64,000 nt of DNA from Pyricularia pennisetigena (lineage: Eukaryota; Ascomycota; Sordariomycetes; Magnaporthales; Pyriculariaceae), in NCBI RefSeq assembly GCF_004337985.1, contig NW_021940922.1:775382-839381 (forward strand), in the 5' to 3' direction. The number at the start of each line of letters is the position of its first letter. Positions within the stretch are counted from its first letter, which is position 1. Made by a program: the position numbers and the translations under genes. Below the pieces are notes generated by a model. That model was not told the DNA's origin. It saw only the letters and a list, made by a program, of their open reading frames with translations, and did no database searches. Shown here in pieces: positions 50,217 through 62,718 of the stretch.

Positions 50217-50775
50217 TATTAACAATATGGGTTACTAACAGGGGTTTAGGCATTAGCCTAGGTGCGGCGTGGTGCTAGTTCCGTTGTAAAAGCCTGTAAT
50301 TACAGGGTTTAAATGCACTAAATTGTTCACTAAATTTTGGGATTAATAGATTCGATTTATTGGTGGGGGAGACTTTGCTTTAACTCCCTTACATACTCTC
50401 CGACATTTAAATGGAGGTCCGCACCCCTGAAAGCGTTCTGGTGCCGCACACGATTTTCCGAAAAATTATTTTGTATGGGTTTTGGAAAAAAACACCTTTA
50501 TCGCCATACAAACCATTTTTAGGTTCGCACTAATTTCCTAATTTGGTAAAACTTTTAACCCGTTATAGGGCAGCTGACTCGCAGGTGCAGGGCGGGTATA
50601 AACCAGGTACTGGGTAAACCCCATTCGCTGACCCTTTGAATCGCAACTGCTGCAACATGAAATATAAAGGAAAATCCGATAACCCCGGCAGCCCCACTTC
50701 GGCACTATTTATTATGGCTTATATAAAAATAGAAGTGGACCCATTACATGCTAAATAACGCATATAATCAATACA
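50217..50775 (-). repeat. Solo Copia LTR (C2), reverse orientation
   Basis: The LTR in reverse, from TATTAACAATATGGG to CGCATATAATCAATACA, about 559 bp. No internal Copia sequence on either side. No clean target-site duplication (ttatt left, cttta right). Confidence 0.8.
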
Positions 50776-51163
50776 CTTTAATTTCATTATTTCCATCATA
50801 GCCCTATTAACCCGTGATTTTTCTATTCGACGGGGCCTTTAGGTCTTAAAAATTGGATAAGGAACCAAAAAACGGGTTATCCAACGTCTTTCAATACCTT
50901 TTATATCTCCGGCGGCTTAAAAAAATCATCCGGCAAAATAGCGGAATTTTTAATTCGTTGGCGGAAGCCTTAAAGCTGTTTTAGTTAGTACTTAATCAGC
51001 TAAATACTTTTCCTGTTCCGTAAAAAGCCTTTGAAAAAGGGTTTGTGCTTTTTTAAAAGGTTGAAAACGCTTAACGTTAACTTTGAAGTGTAGACCTAGG
51101 TATACCCTATTTCGGGAGGTCTTTGCATTTGGATCGCCATTATTGACGTCGTCAATTGCAGAT
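50776..51163 (-). pseudogene. Fragment of a pogo/Tigger-type (Tc1-mariner superfamily) transposase
   Basis: In the minus frame starting near 51090 it reads FKVNVKRFQPFKKAQTLFQR, then LFTEQEKYLAD, LRLPPTN and RRWITRFLVPYPIFKT followed by RPRRI. This is the N-terminal DNA-binding (CENP-B/HTH_Tnp_Tc5) part of fungal pogo transposases, where GKRW..RFL..NPEL is usual. Four or more stops and no DDE part; both sides are cut by Copia LTRs. Confidence 0.6.
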
Positions 51164-51838
51164 TATTAATTATATGCGTTATTTAGCATGTAAAGGGTCC
51201 ACCTTTATTTGTATATAAGCCACAATAGATAGTGCCGAAGTGGGGCTGTTGGGGCTGTCGGATTTTCCATTATATTTTGTATTGCAGGAGTTGCGATTCA
51301 AAGTATCTGCGAGTGGGGTTTCACCCTGTTAAGAACAGGCCTTATAAAGGCCCTGCGACCGCACGTTAAGTGCAGTCGGCTGCATTTTTCATGCGCGCAG
51401 CCAATTCAACAGCGGCATAATCAACACACCCTGTACCGAATTTAACACCCACCCTGCACTTACGAGTCAGCTACCCTGTACCGGGTTGAAATTTTCACCA
51501 AATCAGCAAATCAGTGCGAACCCAGAGATGGTTTGTATGGAAATAAGGGTGTTTTTTCAACAACGCATACAAAATAATTTTTCGGAAAATCGTGTGCGGT
51601 ACCGGAGCCTTTTGCGGGGTGCGGACCCCCACTTCGATGTTGAAAAGTATATAAGGGAAATAACCCAAGATTTCCCCGACCAATGAATTAAATTTATTAA
51701 TCCCAAAATTAGTAAACCACTTTAGTGAACAATTTAGTGCATTTAAGCCCTGTAATTACAGGTTTTTACAATGCAATTAGTACCACGCAGCACCTAGGCT
51801 AATGCCTAAACCCCTGTTAATAACCTATATTGTTAACA
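51164..51838 (+). repeat. 5' LTR of Copia C3 carrying an E element
   Basis: 675 bp instead of about 555-560, because of a 100 bp E element plus a 5 bp duplication. Begins TATTAATTATATGCG and ends TTGTTAACA, followed by the primer site GGTTATGAGCCCGG at 51839-51852. Confidence 0.85.
51327..51426 (+). repeat. E mini-element (100 bp, TG...CA, 5 bp duplication)
   Basis: TGTTAAGAACAGGCC...GGCATAATCAACA, exactly 100 bp, flanked by CACCC (51322-51326 and 51427-51431). The interrupted LTR can be compared with intact LTRs, so the borders are certain. It contains three likely hairpins: GGCC-ttataaa-GGCC, CGACcGCAC...GTGCaGTCG and GGCTGC...GCAGCC. Confidence 0.85.
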
Positions 51839-52349
51839 GGTTATGAGCCCGGAGAGGTTTTAGTCTGTGCATTAAAGTGCAATTTGCATCGCTGGAAAGC
51901 CTGAAGTTTAGGCTTTATTTTGGTTATTGTCGCATTTTTACAGCACGTATATTGATGAAGATATTGCTGTTTTTGTGCGAAATTATTGGTTATAGGCGCT
52001 AATTTAGCATTTAACCCCCTGTATTTACAGTGGGGATCGCTAAGAATTAGCGTTCGATTCAGGCCCTTTTAGGTATTGTAGCGATCGCTTGCATTGCAAA
52101 TCCAAAATATTTGGTATGGTTTTTGTGGATTGTGCACGCCACCGTAATTTGTTTAGATTTTTAGTAGGGTTGCCGTTAGCGAGTCAGGGCCAAAGACCCC
52201 TGTATTCGTTCGCTAATAGCCTATGAAACTTTTTTAGTGCGTTTAATAGGGTTTACAATAACCCACACACCCATTAAATCCTAGTGCGTTTAATAGGGTT
52301 TATAATAGCCCACAAACCCAATAGCGGAACAACGTTAATGGTTCGTTAC

Positions 52350-52902
52350 TGTTAATTATATGCGTTATTTAGCATGTAATGGGTCCACTTTTATTTATAT
52401 ATAAACCACAATAGATAGTGCCGAAGTGGGGCTGCTGAGGTTGTCAGATTTTCTGTTATATTTTGTGTGTTGCAGGAGTTGCGATTCAAGTCAGCGAGTG
52501 GGGTTTTACCCTGTCCCGGGTTTAATACCCACCCTGCACTTACGCGTCAGCTACCCTGTACCGGGTTGAAATTTTCACCAAATCAGCAAGTCAGTGCGAA
52601 CCCAGAAATGGTTTGTATGGAAATGAGGGTGTTTTTTCAACAACTCATACAAAATAATTTTTCGGAAAATCGTGTGCGGCACCGGAACCCTTTGCGGGGT
52701 GCGGACCCCCACTTCGATGTCGGAAAATATATAAGGGAGACAAAGCAAAGTCTCCCTCACCAATGAATTAAATCTACCAATCCCAAAACTAGTGAATTTA
52801 GTGCATATAAACCCTGTAATTACAGGCTTTTACACCGCAACTAGCACCACGCCGCACCTAGGCTAATGCCTAAACCCCTGTTAGCAACCCATATTATTAA
52901 CA
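52350..52902 (+). repeat. Solo Copia LTR inside C3
   Basis: 553 bp from TGTTAATTATATGCG to TATTAACA, flanked by a perfect 5 bp duplication GTTAC (52345-52349 and 52903-52907). It has inserted between the primer site and gag. Confidence 0.9.
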
Positions 52903-53219
52903 GTTACCCTGCACGATATTTTGCAATTTACCCTGCACCCATTTAACGAATTGAATTCGTTACCTGCACCTGGTTTGGTACAAATACCAGGGCACCTATT
53001 AATTGCGGATTTCAGGGATTCTAACCCTGTATTTTAATGGATTTTAACCATTGAAGATAGCAATAAACCCTGGAATTGGCAATCACAGGCTTATACCCGT
53101 TAAAAGGCAAACACTATAGCAAGTCCTAAATTAAATAGGGTATTTACCCTTGAGCGATTAGGTTAGTTAATTATAGCTATAAATTAGCGAATTGCAATTA
53201 TAATTTAGGTTACCTTACA

Positions 53220-53985
53220 ATGGAAAACAGCCCTATTTCGGGCCATCCAGGTCCAATTCCAACAAATACGGGGCCCTAACCCAGCCAAAACGAAGTTTTA
53301 ACCGCTAAATTACAAGCCCAAAACTTGCAATTAAAAGCGTCAACTACGGAAATGCATTAATTTTAAAGCATAATTTAACAGTTAACTGCCCTATTAACTT
53401 TAAAACGCGGTAATTCCACTAATTTAAATGGTAATTTGGATACTAAACCAGCAACCGCTACCGCACCCCCTAATCCACTTGGTAATCTAATTTTAGGTGA
53501 CGGGATAGGTAAAAAACTATTGAAACGGGTATTTTCCTTCCCCGAAGATTGTAAATTAGTAGGGGTTAGCAATTAGGACTTGTGGAAATAGGCGTTAATA
53601 GTACAGTTTAGGGTTATAAAAGCAGCGGAATTTATTTGCAACCCTGAAATTGGCTATATTTTACCGGAATACGAGCAATTAGTCCTATTATTGCTTATAA
53701 AAGACAGTTTAACCAAGGAATTTTTAGAATTTATTGCATGGTATTCCAGCCCCGAAACGGCTTATAAAGCCCTGGAAAATAATTATTCCGTTGCTCCCGA
53801 AATTAGTCGAGATTCGCTATATCGGGAATTCCACGCTTCAAATTTTTCGAAATTTGAAAAATCGATACCTGAGTTTAACAGCCGTTTTAATTTACCGGTA
53901 GTTAAATTAGCGAATGCCAACGGGAAATTAACCCCATAACTATACAAAATTAATATTTTCGGGCCCTGGAGGGGATATTCCCTAT
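53220..53985 (+). pseudogene. Copia C3 gag (broken)
   Basis: Begins ATGGAAAACAGCCCTATTTC and, unlike C1, continues without the D insertion through GGATATTCCCTATTTGG, which gives the empty-site reference for the D insertion in C1. Several TAA/TAG stops. Confidence 0.75.
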
Positions 53986-54019
53986 TTGGACCGAACGTTA
54001 ACGCAGTACCCAATGGGCT

Positions 54020-57000
54020 TTGCAGGTTATAGGCCAAAATTGGGAAAAGTTAAATTTGCAGCACCTTATGGCGGACCCTATATCCGAAAATTCGATTTCA
54101 GGCTTTACAACGGCTAAAACTGCTAATTTTACATCTGAAGGCAGAAAATCGGGTAAAAAGAACGCAAAAAAAACCGCTAAAAAGGAAAATAATGGGCAGG
54201 AAAACACCTTCAAATCACGAAAAAAGAGTAAAAACTTTAATTCAGATTCTGCTTTTGCAAAAAATACCAAATCCTTTTCCAGCGAATTAACCGCTGGAAC
54301 GTCTATAATTTTTATAAATTTCGACCTATTTGCGGGTTCGATTCCAGGTCACGTTAACGAATGCGCAACGTATAACGCCCTGGAACAGGAGGTTAATTCC
54401 GCTATTAGCGGAATTATAAAATTACGTTCGGATTCGGATTCGGAAACCGATACCGGTAAAACGCTGAAACTAGAGGCTTTCGCAGCTAATTTTAAGGTTA
54501 AAACGAAGTTTGGCCGCGGCGTAAAAAAGACCCCAAAACTTTGGAAGTTAGGTTTCCCTATCCTGTACAATACAGGTAGTACGCACTATATTTTTGCACA
54601 TAAACAATTTTTGAACGGTTATACCCCCGGTTTTACAGTAAAATTCGGTACAGGAGGTGGCCCTGTTAGGCTTGTAGGCACCGGAGCTGTAAAAATACAG
54701 GTCTGTTACGGTTAAAAAGTTGACGAATTTAGAGAGGTTACGTTAAATAACGTTCTATATATCCCCTCGCTTGGAATAAATATCGTTAGTGGCTTTATAC
54801 ACTATAATACAATGGGCGTATTATTAAAATTTACCCTATACGATAAAAATCGCAAGGCGTGGGGACGCTTAAATACCGCTAAACATTTGTTTTGTTTGGA
54901 GGTTAAAGGGTGCGATATCCTTATTCGTGTTAATTATGTCGCTGTTCGAATGGCTGCGCGCATGCAGAATGCAGCCGACTGCCCTTAGCGTGCGGTCGCA
55001 GGGCCTTTATAGGGCCTGTTCTTCACAATTCGAAATAACGTTATTTCGAATTACGCCTATATAATAGGTAAATATAGCACCGCTTCTAGTATGGCCTTAC
55101 AGGGGGTTATAAAGGGTTACGCAGCCCCGTTGGAAGTAAAACTAAATAATATAAACCCTGAAAGGGATTAGAAATTTACACCGATTCGTAACCGGAAGAA
55201 AATACGGTAACGGAAAAGCTAAATCCCGAACAAAATATGGAAATAGCCGTAAATTCACCTGTAACGCAGAAATTTAGCGGTAAAAGCCCTGAAAATCCAC
55301 GTGAGATTCGGCCCCGTAGGCCCGGCACACCGTTAGGTAACCCTTTTATGCAGCGTAATATAAAAGGGACTATTTCCAAAAAAAAGGGGGTTTCCCACAC
55401 AAGAAATCCGTTGTTAAAACCTCCTTTATTATCGGATTTAAAGCAGGCCCTTGTAAATTACTTCCTTTTAAGGTTAAAACGAACTACGGACGGTTGGTTA
55501 ACCCTTAAAAGAAACGGAATTACAGGTGATTGTGACGAAATCCAGGCCCAAAAAACCCTGTTATAGCACAGGCGTTTGGGGCATATAGGGCTATTATTGC
55601 TAAAAAAAACCGCTAAAATCACAGAGGGTTTACCTAATTTCGACAAAATTAAGGCAATTACCTATATTGCTTGTGTTAAAGCTATTTTTATTAGGCATAC
55701 AAATAAAATCGCACTCCTTACACCCCCTAATATTTTCGATTTTCTAAAGGGTGATACAGTGACTTTTAAACCTAATCCTTACAATAAAAAACCCGTATTT
55801 TTGTTATTAGTGGACCGAAAATCACGTTTTCGGTGGTTTATCCCACTAGAAAACAAAGCCGGACCTAAGGTTTTAGTGGTTATTAAAGGCCTTATTAGGG
55901 TTTTAAAAGCTACGTACGGGTGTTACCCCCTAAATCTTCACTTCGATTGGGGGCACGAAGTTAATATAAACCTTTAAAATTGGTTTACAAACAAAGGTAT
56001 TAATTTTAGCATTTGAAATCCCTATAACCACGGCCAAAACGGACTAACGGAACGGTTCGTTAGGGTTATTTTGGATAGGCTTTGGTTTACCATTATAGCG
56101 GCGGGGTTACCGTTATATTTATGGTATTATTTACTGCCTACCGTGGTTAATTTAATTAACCGTACAGCGGTAATTAATAAGGATTTTACACCCTACGAGG
56201 AATTGTATTCCGAATTCCAACCTGGATTACCGCACAAGCCCAATTTAGGGCATTTTCGGGTTATTAATACTGTATGCTAGGCTATTATATAGCTGGAAAA
56301 ACGCTAAAAATCGAACTAATTGGTTTCCCGCACCGAAACGGTGAGATTTTTAGCCCATTAATCAAATTTTACAGCGTTGGTTTACGCAGCCGCTAAACTT
56401 GCCGTGTACAAAACCTTTACCGTAAAATTATAAATGGTATAACCGCTGAAAATTTGGTTATTCCGGGGGAGACGTTATAAATTTTAAAGGGGGAAAATAC
56501 AGATTTAAAGGGGGATTTTAGTTCTAAACTTGAAAACGAAATCAATAGCGTTCCAGCGGATAATTATCCCCTAAAAAACCCTGAAAATACAGGGTATTTA
56601 CGACCTGTTACAGGGCAGTTGCTACCCGTTACAGGGCAGTTACCACCCGTTATAGGGCATTTAAACCCTGAAAATACAGTGCCCGCCAGGCCTGTACAGC
56701 CTACCGTTCGCCCCCTAAAACCTATAACGGTAGCGGTACCTAATCCAGTACCTAAAACAACGGAAGTTCCGGTATTTTCAGCACCTAAAATACAAAATAT
56801 GGAATTAAATTCGAAGTTCGAAAACCCAGATTTAATGGATATAAATTACGTGCATTATCTTTATCTCCAAACCACAAAAAAAATAAAGAAAAAGCCCATT
56901 AAAAACGGTAAACCAAATAATTACCAACAGGCCCTAAATAACCCTGAACATGCTAAATGGTTAGTTGCTTTATTGTTTAAATTCGACCAGATCGTTACTG

Positions 57001-58567
57001 CAAAAACTCTCCGTTTTATCCCCAAAATAAAACTGCCTGCAGGCCGTAAACTCGTTTTTACCCAGCCGGTATCTAAATTAAAAAAGGATAAAAATAATAA
57101 ACCTATAAAATACAAAGTTAAACTTGTTGTTAAAAGTCTTTAACAGGTCGAAAGCCTAAATTATATCGAAACTTTTGCTAACATTAATATACCATCTACC
57201 TGGCGTTTATTTTAAGCTATAGCTAATGCACAAAACTGGGAAATAAAACAAATTGATTTTATCGGTGCGTTTTTAAATAATAACCTTACCGACGTAAACA
57301 TATATTTGCAAATTCCAAACGATTTTCACGAATGGGCCAAATCTTATAACCTTACCACCGCTAAAATTTTAGTGGAAATGGGCTATAATCCGAAACAATT
57401 GCAGGTTATACTATTGGAAAAGGCGTTATACGGTTTGAAACAGGGTTCAAAAAAATGGCAAAACAAGCTTAAAACGCTATTTTTTAAAATAGGTTTTAAG
57501 CCGTTAATCTCTAATCCTGCTGTTTTTTATAACGTTAAATCCAAACATCTTATCGTTACATTTGTAAACGACTACCTGTTAATAGGTTCTAAATTGCAAT
57601 ATATTTGGGATTTAAAAGCCCGTTTTATTAAGGTATACGCGTTGGAAATTAAGGCCCCTGCAACCTATTTTTTAAACGTTTAAATTATAAGCGATAGGGT
57701 TAAACGCCTATCTTGTCTCCAATAAAATTAATATATAAAGGAAGTACTAGCAACGCTTAGATTAGCTGATTGCAAACCTATATTTATTCCCTTACAACCG
57801 GGTGTGTTAAAATATAGCGGGGGTAAGCCCGTAAATGCGCTAAAAGTCAAATTATCACAGCGTATTATCGGTACCCTTATATATTTAATGCTATTAACGC
57901 GCCCGGATATCGGTTTTGCGGTTTAGTGGCTTTTACGTTTTTTAATAAAAACTACTGTAATCCATTTAAGGGCAGTTAAAAATTTAGTACGTTATTTAGC
58001 GGGTATTAAATCCTTATTTATTTCTTATGGAAAGAAAGTATTTAAAACCGAATTACCACCCAAGTCTTTAATAGGGGGTTTTGAAGGTTTTAATTACTGG
58101 GTTTTAATAATAGCGATTTTGCCGGGGTTAGGGAAGATTCAAAATCCATTTACGGATATTTGTATACCCTATTTGGGGGCCCTATAACGTAGAAATGCAA
58201 AAAGGCTAATATTATAGCTTTAAACACTCCCAAAACCGAAACCGATGCTTTAGCGGAAGCCCTGTGTAAACCACAGTGGCTTAAGAACCTATTTACAAAA
58301 GTGGGACTACCTATAAAAGGCCCTACTGCAATATTTGGAGATAATACAGGCTTTGTAGCTAACGCATATAACCCTGCGCACTACCAGCGTATTAAATATA
58401 CGTTATTAGAATTTCACTACGTACGGGAATTAGTTACAGAAGGATTAGTAGCCCTAAAATACTTGGTATCCAAACAAATGCTCGCTAATAGCCTAATAAA
58501 GCCCCTAACGCTTCCAATTCACAAGGTCTTTCTAAAGCTTATAGGGCTTGAACCCCTAAAAGCTTAA
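54020..58567 (+). pseudogene. Copia C3 pol (broken)
   Basis: Protease ILYNTGSTHYIFAHK (DTG changed to NTG), integrase GHIGLLLLKKTAKITEG, RT IDFIGAFLNNNLTDVNIYL and FVNDYLLIGSKL, RNase H LTRPDIGFAV. A run of Pro-Val rich sequence at 56619-56760 separates integrase and RT. The end is LKLIGLEPLKA at 58567. Many stops, an E insertion at 54928 and small shifts. Confidence 0.85.
54928..55027 (-). repeat. E mini-element, reverse orientation, in C3 pol
   Basis: Exactly 100 bp, TGTTAATTATGTCGC...TGTTCTTCACA, the reverse complement of the 51327 copy, flanked by ATTCG on both sides (54923-54927 and 55028-55032). The C1 sequence at about 42300 gives the uninterrupted site. Confidence 0.85.
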
Positions 58568-59114
58568 TTTTTACCTATTGAATTCTGGGGAACTTAATTA
58601 ATTCGTTAACTACTTGCCCATTATATTACCTTTGTCTGCAATATTGGATTTTTGTTAGCCCATTACCGTCCGAACTACCCGAATCTATCCTGCACAGGTT
58701 GATTAATAAGCAAATTATACCGACTATACACCTAAAATTACGAGACCTATTCCAAAAGTTGAATTAAAATTGAAAAGGCTCGTGTTTTGGGCGATTTACG
58801 CATTCCAAATACCCTATGTAATAAGCCTAGCTTGGACGGTTGCGAACGAACAGCCAAATTAGCTACCTGGCCTAATAGTAAATTCCGTGGGTTAATATTA
58901 TGCAAGTCTGGGGTTCGAATCCGGGGGTTGTCACAATTCTGGGGGTTTTTCCATTTCGGGGGTCATAGGTCGGTACAGAGGGCTTAATCATCCAGGGGTT
59001 CATATCGGGAGTTCGAATCGGATTGGGACATAAGGTGGATCTTTTTTCTAAGGTTTTATTTTTTATGTACTTTTCTTTTCCGACTTTATGTGAGTAGTAG
59101 CAAAAAAGAGGGGG

Positions 59115-59669
59115 TGTTAATTATATGCGTTATTTAGCATGGAATGGGTCAACCTTTATTTGTATATAAGCCACAATAGATGGTGCCGAGGTGGGGCTGT
59201 CGGGGTTGTCAGATTTTCCGCTATATTTTATGTGTTGCAGGAGTTGCGATTTAAAGTGTCAGCGAGTGGGGTTTACCCTATACCGGGTTTACACCCACCC
59301 TGCACTTACGAGTCAGCTACCCTATATCGAGTTGAGAATTTCACCAAATCAACAAATTAGTGCGAACCCAGAGATGGTTTGTATGGAAATGAGGGTGTTT
59401 TTTCAACAACGTATACAAAATAATTTTTCGGAAAATCGTGTGCGGCACCGGAACGCTTTATGGGGTGCGGACCCCCACTTCGATGTCAGAGAGTATATAA
59501 GGGAGATAAAGCATAGTTTCCCCCACCAATGAATTAAATCTATTAATCCCAAATTTAGTGAACAATTTAGTGCATTTAAGCCTGTAATTACAGGCTTTAT
59601 AGCGCAACTAGCATCACGCCGCACCTAGGCTAATGCCTAACCCCCTGTTGGCAACCCATATTATTAACA
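59115..59669 (+). repeat. 3' LTR of Copia C3
   Basis: 555 bp from TGTTAATTATATGCG to TATTAACA, after a purine tract AAAAAAGAGGGGG. Confidence 0.9.
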
Positions 59670-59698
59670 GATATGTGTACTAAACTGAGGTATTATAC

Positions 59699-59742
<44 letters not shown>

Positions 59743-61164
59743 ACCCCCCACGTGCACAAACCATAAAGTCTGGCCGCAAAACAAAAATAATATAAAATTA
59801 TTAATAAAGCAAGAAATAGGTCGAGAATACACATTTAGCATAGATTTTACAAAAGACTTTTTAAAACCAATATTATGAATTCGATGGGATGTAAACGTTT
59901 GTTTATATACGTACTCTAATCCCTGTAACTTTGGTTTTATTATCCTCAGAATTGGAGGTAAAAATATAAGCGAGTTTTGTGAACATGCCTAGCGCAGGGC
60001 TAATTATATTAGATACCCTGCATTATCTTATAACGGTTAGCACGGGATAATCCTATTAGTCACCCTGCATCGAATAGATAAATAAATAACAAACAAAACG
60101 TATACGCGTTTATACACACAAAGCTTTATATATCACGTCTTTGTTCATAGTTTCAACAACAAAACAAATACGTCATATATAATCTAGCTTAGTGGCATAA
60201 TGCACGTACCACAATCTATATATATATACGTTGTGAAAATAGGTGAGTTCAAATCCCGTTATGGTCGCAGATTTCCTGTGCATGCATAAGCACAATAGGC
60301 CGTTAGGCTCAATAAGCCGGCAGGTTAGTCACATAAATAAGGCCAAATCATGTGACGTGACCCCGCATTCCGGACATCTGGATCGAAGATCTGCACCTAC
60401 GGATTCGAACACGTAATTCACAACTTAGCCTTAGATTCATCACTTTCCATAACTTTTATCGATTTAACGATTTAACGAATCGATTGTGCAACAACAATAT
60501 ATTATCTCTATCACCCGCTAGCAGACTGTTATCTGCCATTTCAACGTTCCATCAGCCTTATACGTGATCCACTTTTCTCCGCGTTCAAGATTAAGCTTAT
60601 TCTATCTTGTAACCCCCTCACAAGTTTCGATTGTAAATTATATATAAAAATGTATACGCTTTACCTATCCGCTTATTTCACTGTTTATATGATACGGTAT
60701 ATACCCCAAATTTTATGATAACGGTGTATGTATTTATACGACACTCCAGGTGCAAAAATTATACAATTTCGTTAAAAATTAAAAATAATATTTTAAGAAA
60801 TCGTAAATCGAAAAAGAAATCGAAAAACCAGTACCGCCATAAACCGATTAAGGGCAGGTGGTATTTAATTCGGCCGTTACAATAAATAAAATAATAAATT
60901 AAATCGCTGTTAGTAGCGGTATTAAACGCTATTTTCAACGATATTCTCTTTTTTCAATATTTTGCGTGGTTGTGGAATAATAAGGGAGTTGCGGTCGCAA
61001 AAATGCGAAAAATACCGCCATGAACGACGAAAATCGACAAATTGTCCTCAGACCTGAACCAGATCGTTCTTAGGATGGACCCACAGGTACATTGCAAAGC
61101 CGCAATTGAGCCACGAAGTGGATAAATTGTGGAGCTCTGGGCTTTAGGGATGAGCCCTGAAACT
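59670..61164 (+). mobile_element. T-family right half, interrupted by a D element
   Basis: Matches about 20.43-21.25 kb of the complete short T. The left half is missing next to the Copia LTR. It ends GGGATGAGCCCTGAAACT at 61164. It contains a TA microsatellite (59703-59743) and the inserted D element. Confidence 0.75.
59978..60622 (+). mobile_element. D element, uninterrupted 645 bp copy (solo-LTR-like)
   Basis: TGTGAACATGCC...CCCCCTCACA with a perfect 5 bp duplication AGTTT (59973-59977 and 60623-60627). TG...CA ends plus a 5 bp duplication are the marks of an LTR, so this is probably a solo LTR of a second retrotransposon family. No protein frame. The tRNA-like segment is at 60180-60270. 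Confidence 0.85.
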
Positions 61165-61450
61165 AGCGCTCGGTCTCCATTGCGAAGCAGGCGGCTAAGT
61201 TTAAATATGGAAACCAAATTAAATCATAAAATGCATTAATTGTGCCGTTATAAGTTTCAATAACAACCCCCAAAATTCCTATTAACGGCGAAATGCATTA
61301 AATTTCCTTTATTTTAAGACGACCGCGATTTTTACGGCCAAAAGAATTCATTGGTGGAAAACCCATAGCGGCTAAATATATATAAAGCTTTCCGTCCGCA
61401 TTGCGCACAAGGGCTTTAAATTTAATTATCTAAGTTTCATTAAACCACGT
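61165..61450 (-). mobile_element. T left-end fragments in reverse orientation
   Basis: AGCGCTCGGTCTCCATTGCG at 61166 is a reversed T left-end piece fused directly to the right end of the previous T. Another diverged left end (gacgaccgcgatttttacggcc, 61318-61340) follows. Together they show serial insertion at one spot. Confidence 0.55.
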
Positions 61451-62055
61451 AAAATTTGGTTAAATTGTGGCGGTTTAAATTTAAATATAAACTCCGAAAT
61501 CGGCGTTATAAGCTTACCTCGAAATTATAATCAAACCATGTTCATTTATGCAATTTCAAGTTTTGGTGGGGGATATTAAAATTAAAACAATTCCCCACAT
61601 AGTTAAAGGGTTTAATTTGTTTGAAATTTTGTTGCTTTAATTGACTAATTAAATTACTAAGAATAAATTAACAAATTTATTATTGGAAATATATAAGCTT
61701 TTATCCACTACGGTAAAAATAACTACGCTGCTAAAATTATAAAATTATTCCTACTTATATGTATATTTTATATTTTAAAACCACGCTATCCCTGTTTTTC
61801 TTAGGCTGCGCCGATATATACCGTAAATAATAACTGTTTTTAATTTCTCTTTTTGCTGTTTTTCTCATTATATAAAAGCCAATTATTTTTCTCATATTAT
61901 CGATCTAACCTCGGCTAATGCATTCAATTTTGCGATTATTTTTTTGCAAATAATTAAAACCTTTTACCATTACAGAAAAGGTGATTATATTTGTTAATTT
62001 ATATTCAGTTTTTACAAATTTATTTAGGTGGTTATTCAACCCGATTTATTCAAAA
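61451..62055. promoter_or_regulatory. Upstream region of the second secreted-protein gene
   Basis: About 600 bp without recognised repeats. TATATAAAAG at about 61868-61877 is a good TATA box, about 180 bp before the ATG. A pyrimidine-rich leader (61835-61865) is nearby. Confidence 0.45.
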
Positions 62056-62718
62056 ATGAATTTCCCTCCCATTTTATTTTTTGCGTATTTTATTATAATC
62101 CCAGTTTCCGTTGCTATTGAGCCTCCTTACCTGGCTGAAATCAGAGTTTCCACACACCGGAGCGACACTCAAGCTTGCAAAATTGCCATAGTCAAAAATA
62201 TCGACAGCGATACATTTGAACATGTAGTATTTACCAAAGTTTGGAGTACGATTTCTTTACCTAATATAGAAAAAACTACGGTTATAGTAAACAATTACGG
62301 CGAATTGGCGGATATTCAAAATCCTCCACAAAATGCGATTATTACAGTAACGCCCCTTTACTTCCCTACCGTTCTTCCGGAAAGAGCCCAACCCACGTTG
62401 GATTATTTAAATGAGATGGGTAAGTTTAACCGATCACCATAAAAATTGGAATTAAATTAAATTAAAACATATTTTAAAAAACTGCTTATAGCGAAAGAAA
62501 CTGGGGGAAAAGCGAAAAAAGCTTTTACTGCTATTTACGACAATATTTTCGACCCTAGATTTACCTGGGAGGCAATTCCAAAACAAACTTATACTGAAAA
62601 GCTTCACACATATTTTTTTGTGGTACCGAGCGGGTTTTTGCTAGCGGAGTCTCACCAGGGACCAGTTAAAACCGGTTTAAAAGCTCATTTAAAGGGGCTT
62701 AGAAAATGGATCCGGTAA
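62056..62718 (+). CDS. Secreted protein of unknown function, two exons (candidate effector)
   Basis: Exons 62056-62419 and 62492-62718 join in frame across GTAAGT...TTATAG (72 bp) to 196 residues. Residues 1-20 form a signal peptide (ends VSVA|IE). The mature part has one Cys (41), a helical Ala/Lys-rich stretch after the splice (KETGGKAKKAFTAIYDN) and a basic C-terminus ending RKWIR. I do not recognise a family. There are no stops in either exon and the splice signals are kept, in contrast to the heavily mutated elements on both sides, which argues for selection or for a recent arrival. If unspliced, the protein would end after nine more residues at the TAA at 62440-62442. The start is the ATG right before the hydrophobic segment. 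Confidence 0.65.

Larger units (their letters stand above)
51164..59669 (+). mobile_element. Ty1/Copia LTR retrotransposon C3, nearly full length, inactive
   Basis: 5' LTR 51164-51838 (with an E insertion), 3' LTR 59115-59669, with gag (from 53220) and pol (to 58567) of the same family as C1. A solo LTR (52350-52902) and a second E element (54928-55027) have inserted. The left flank is a pogo fragment and the right flank the interior of a T element, without a shared duplication, so the copy is probably a recombinant or has lost flanking DNA. Stops break all frames. Confidence 0.9.
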
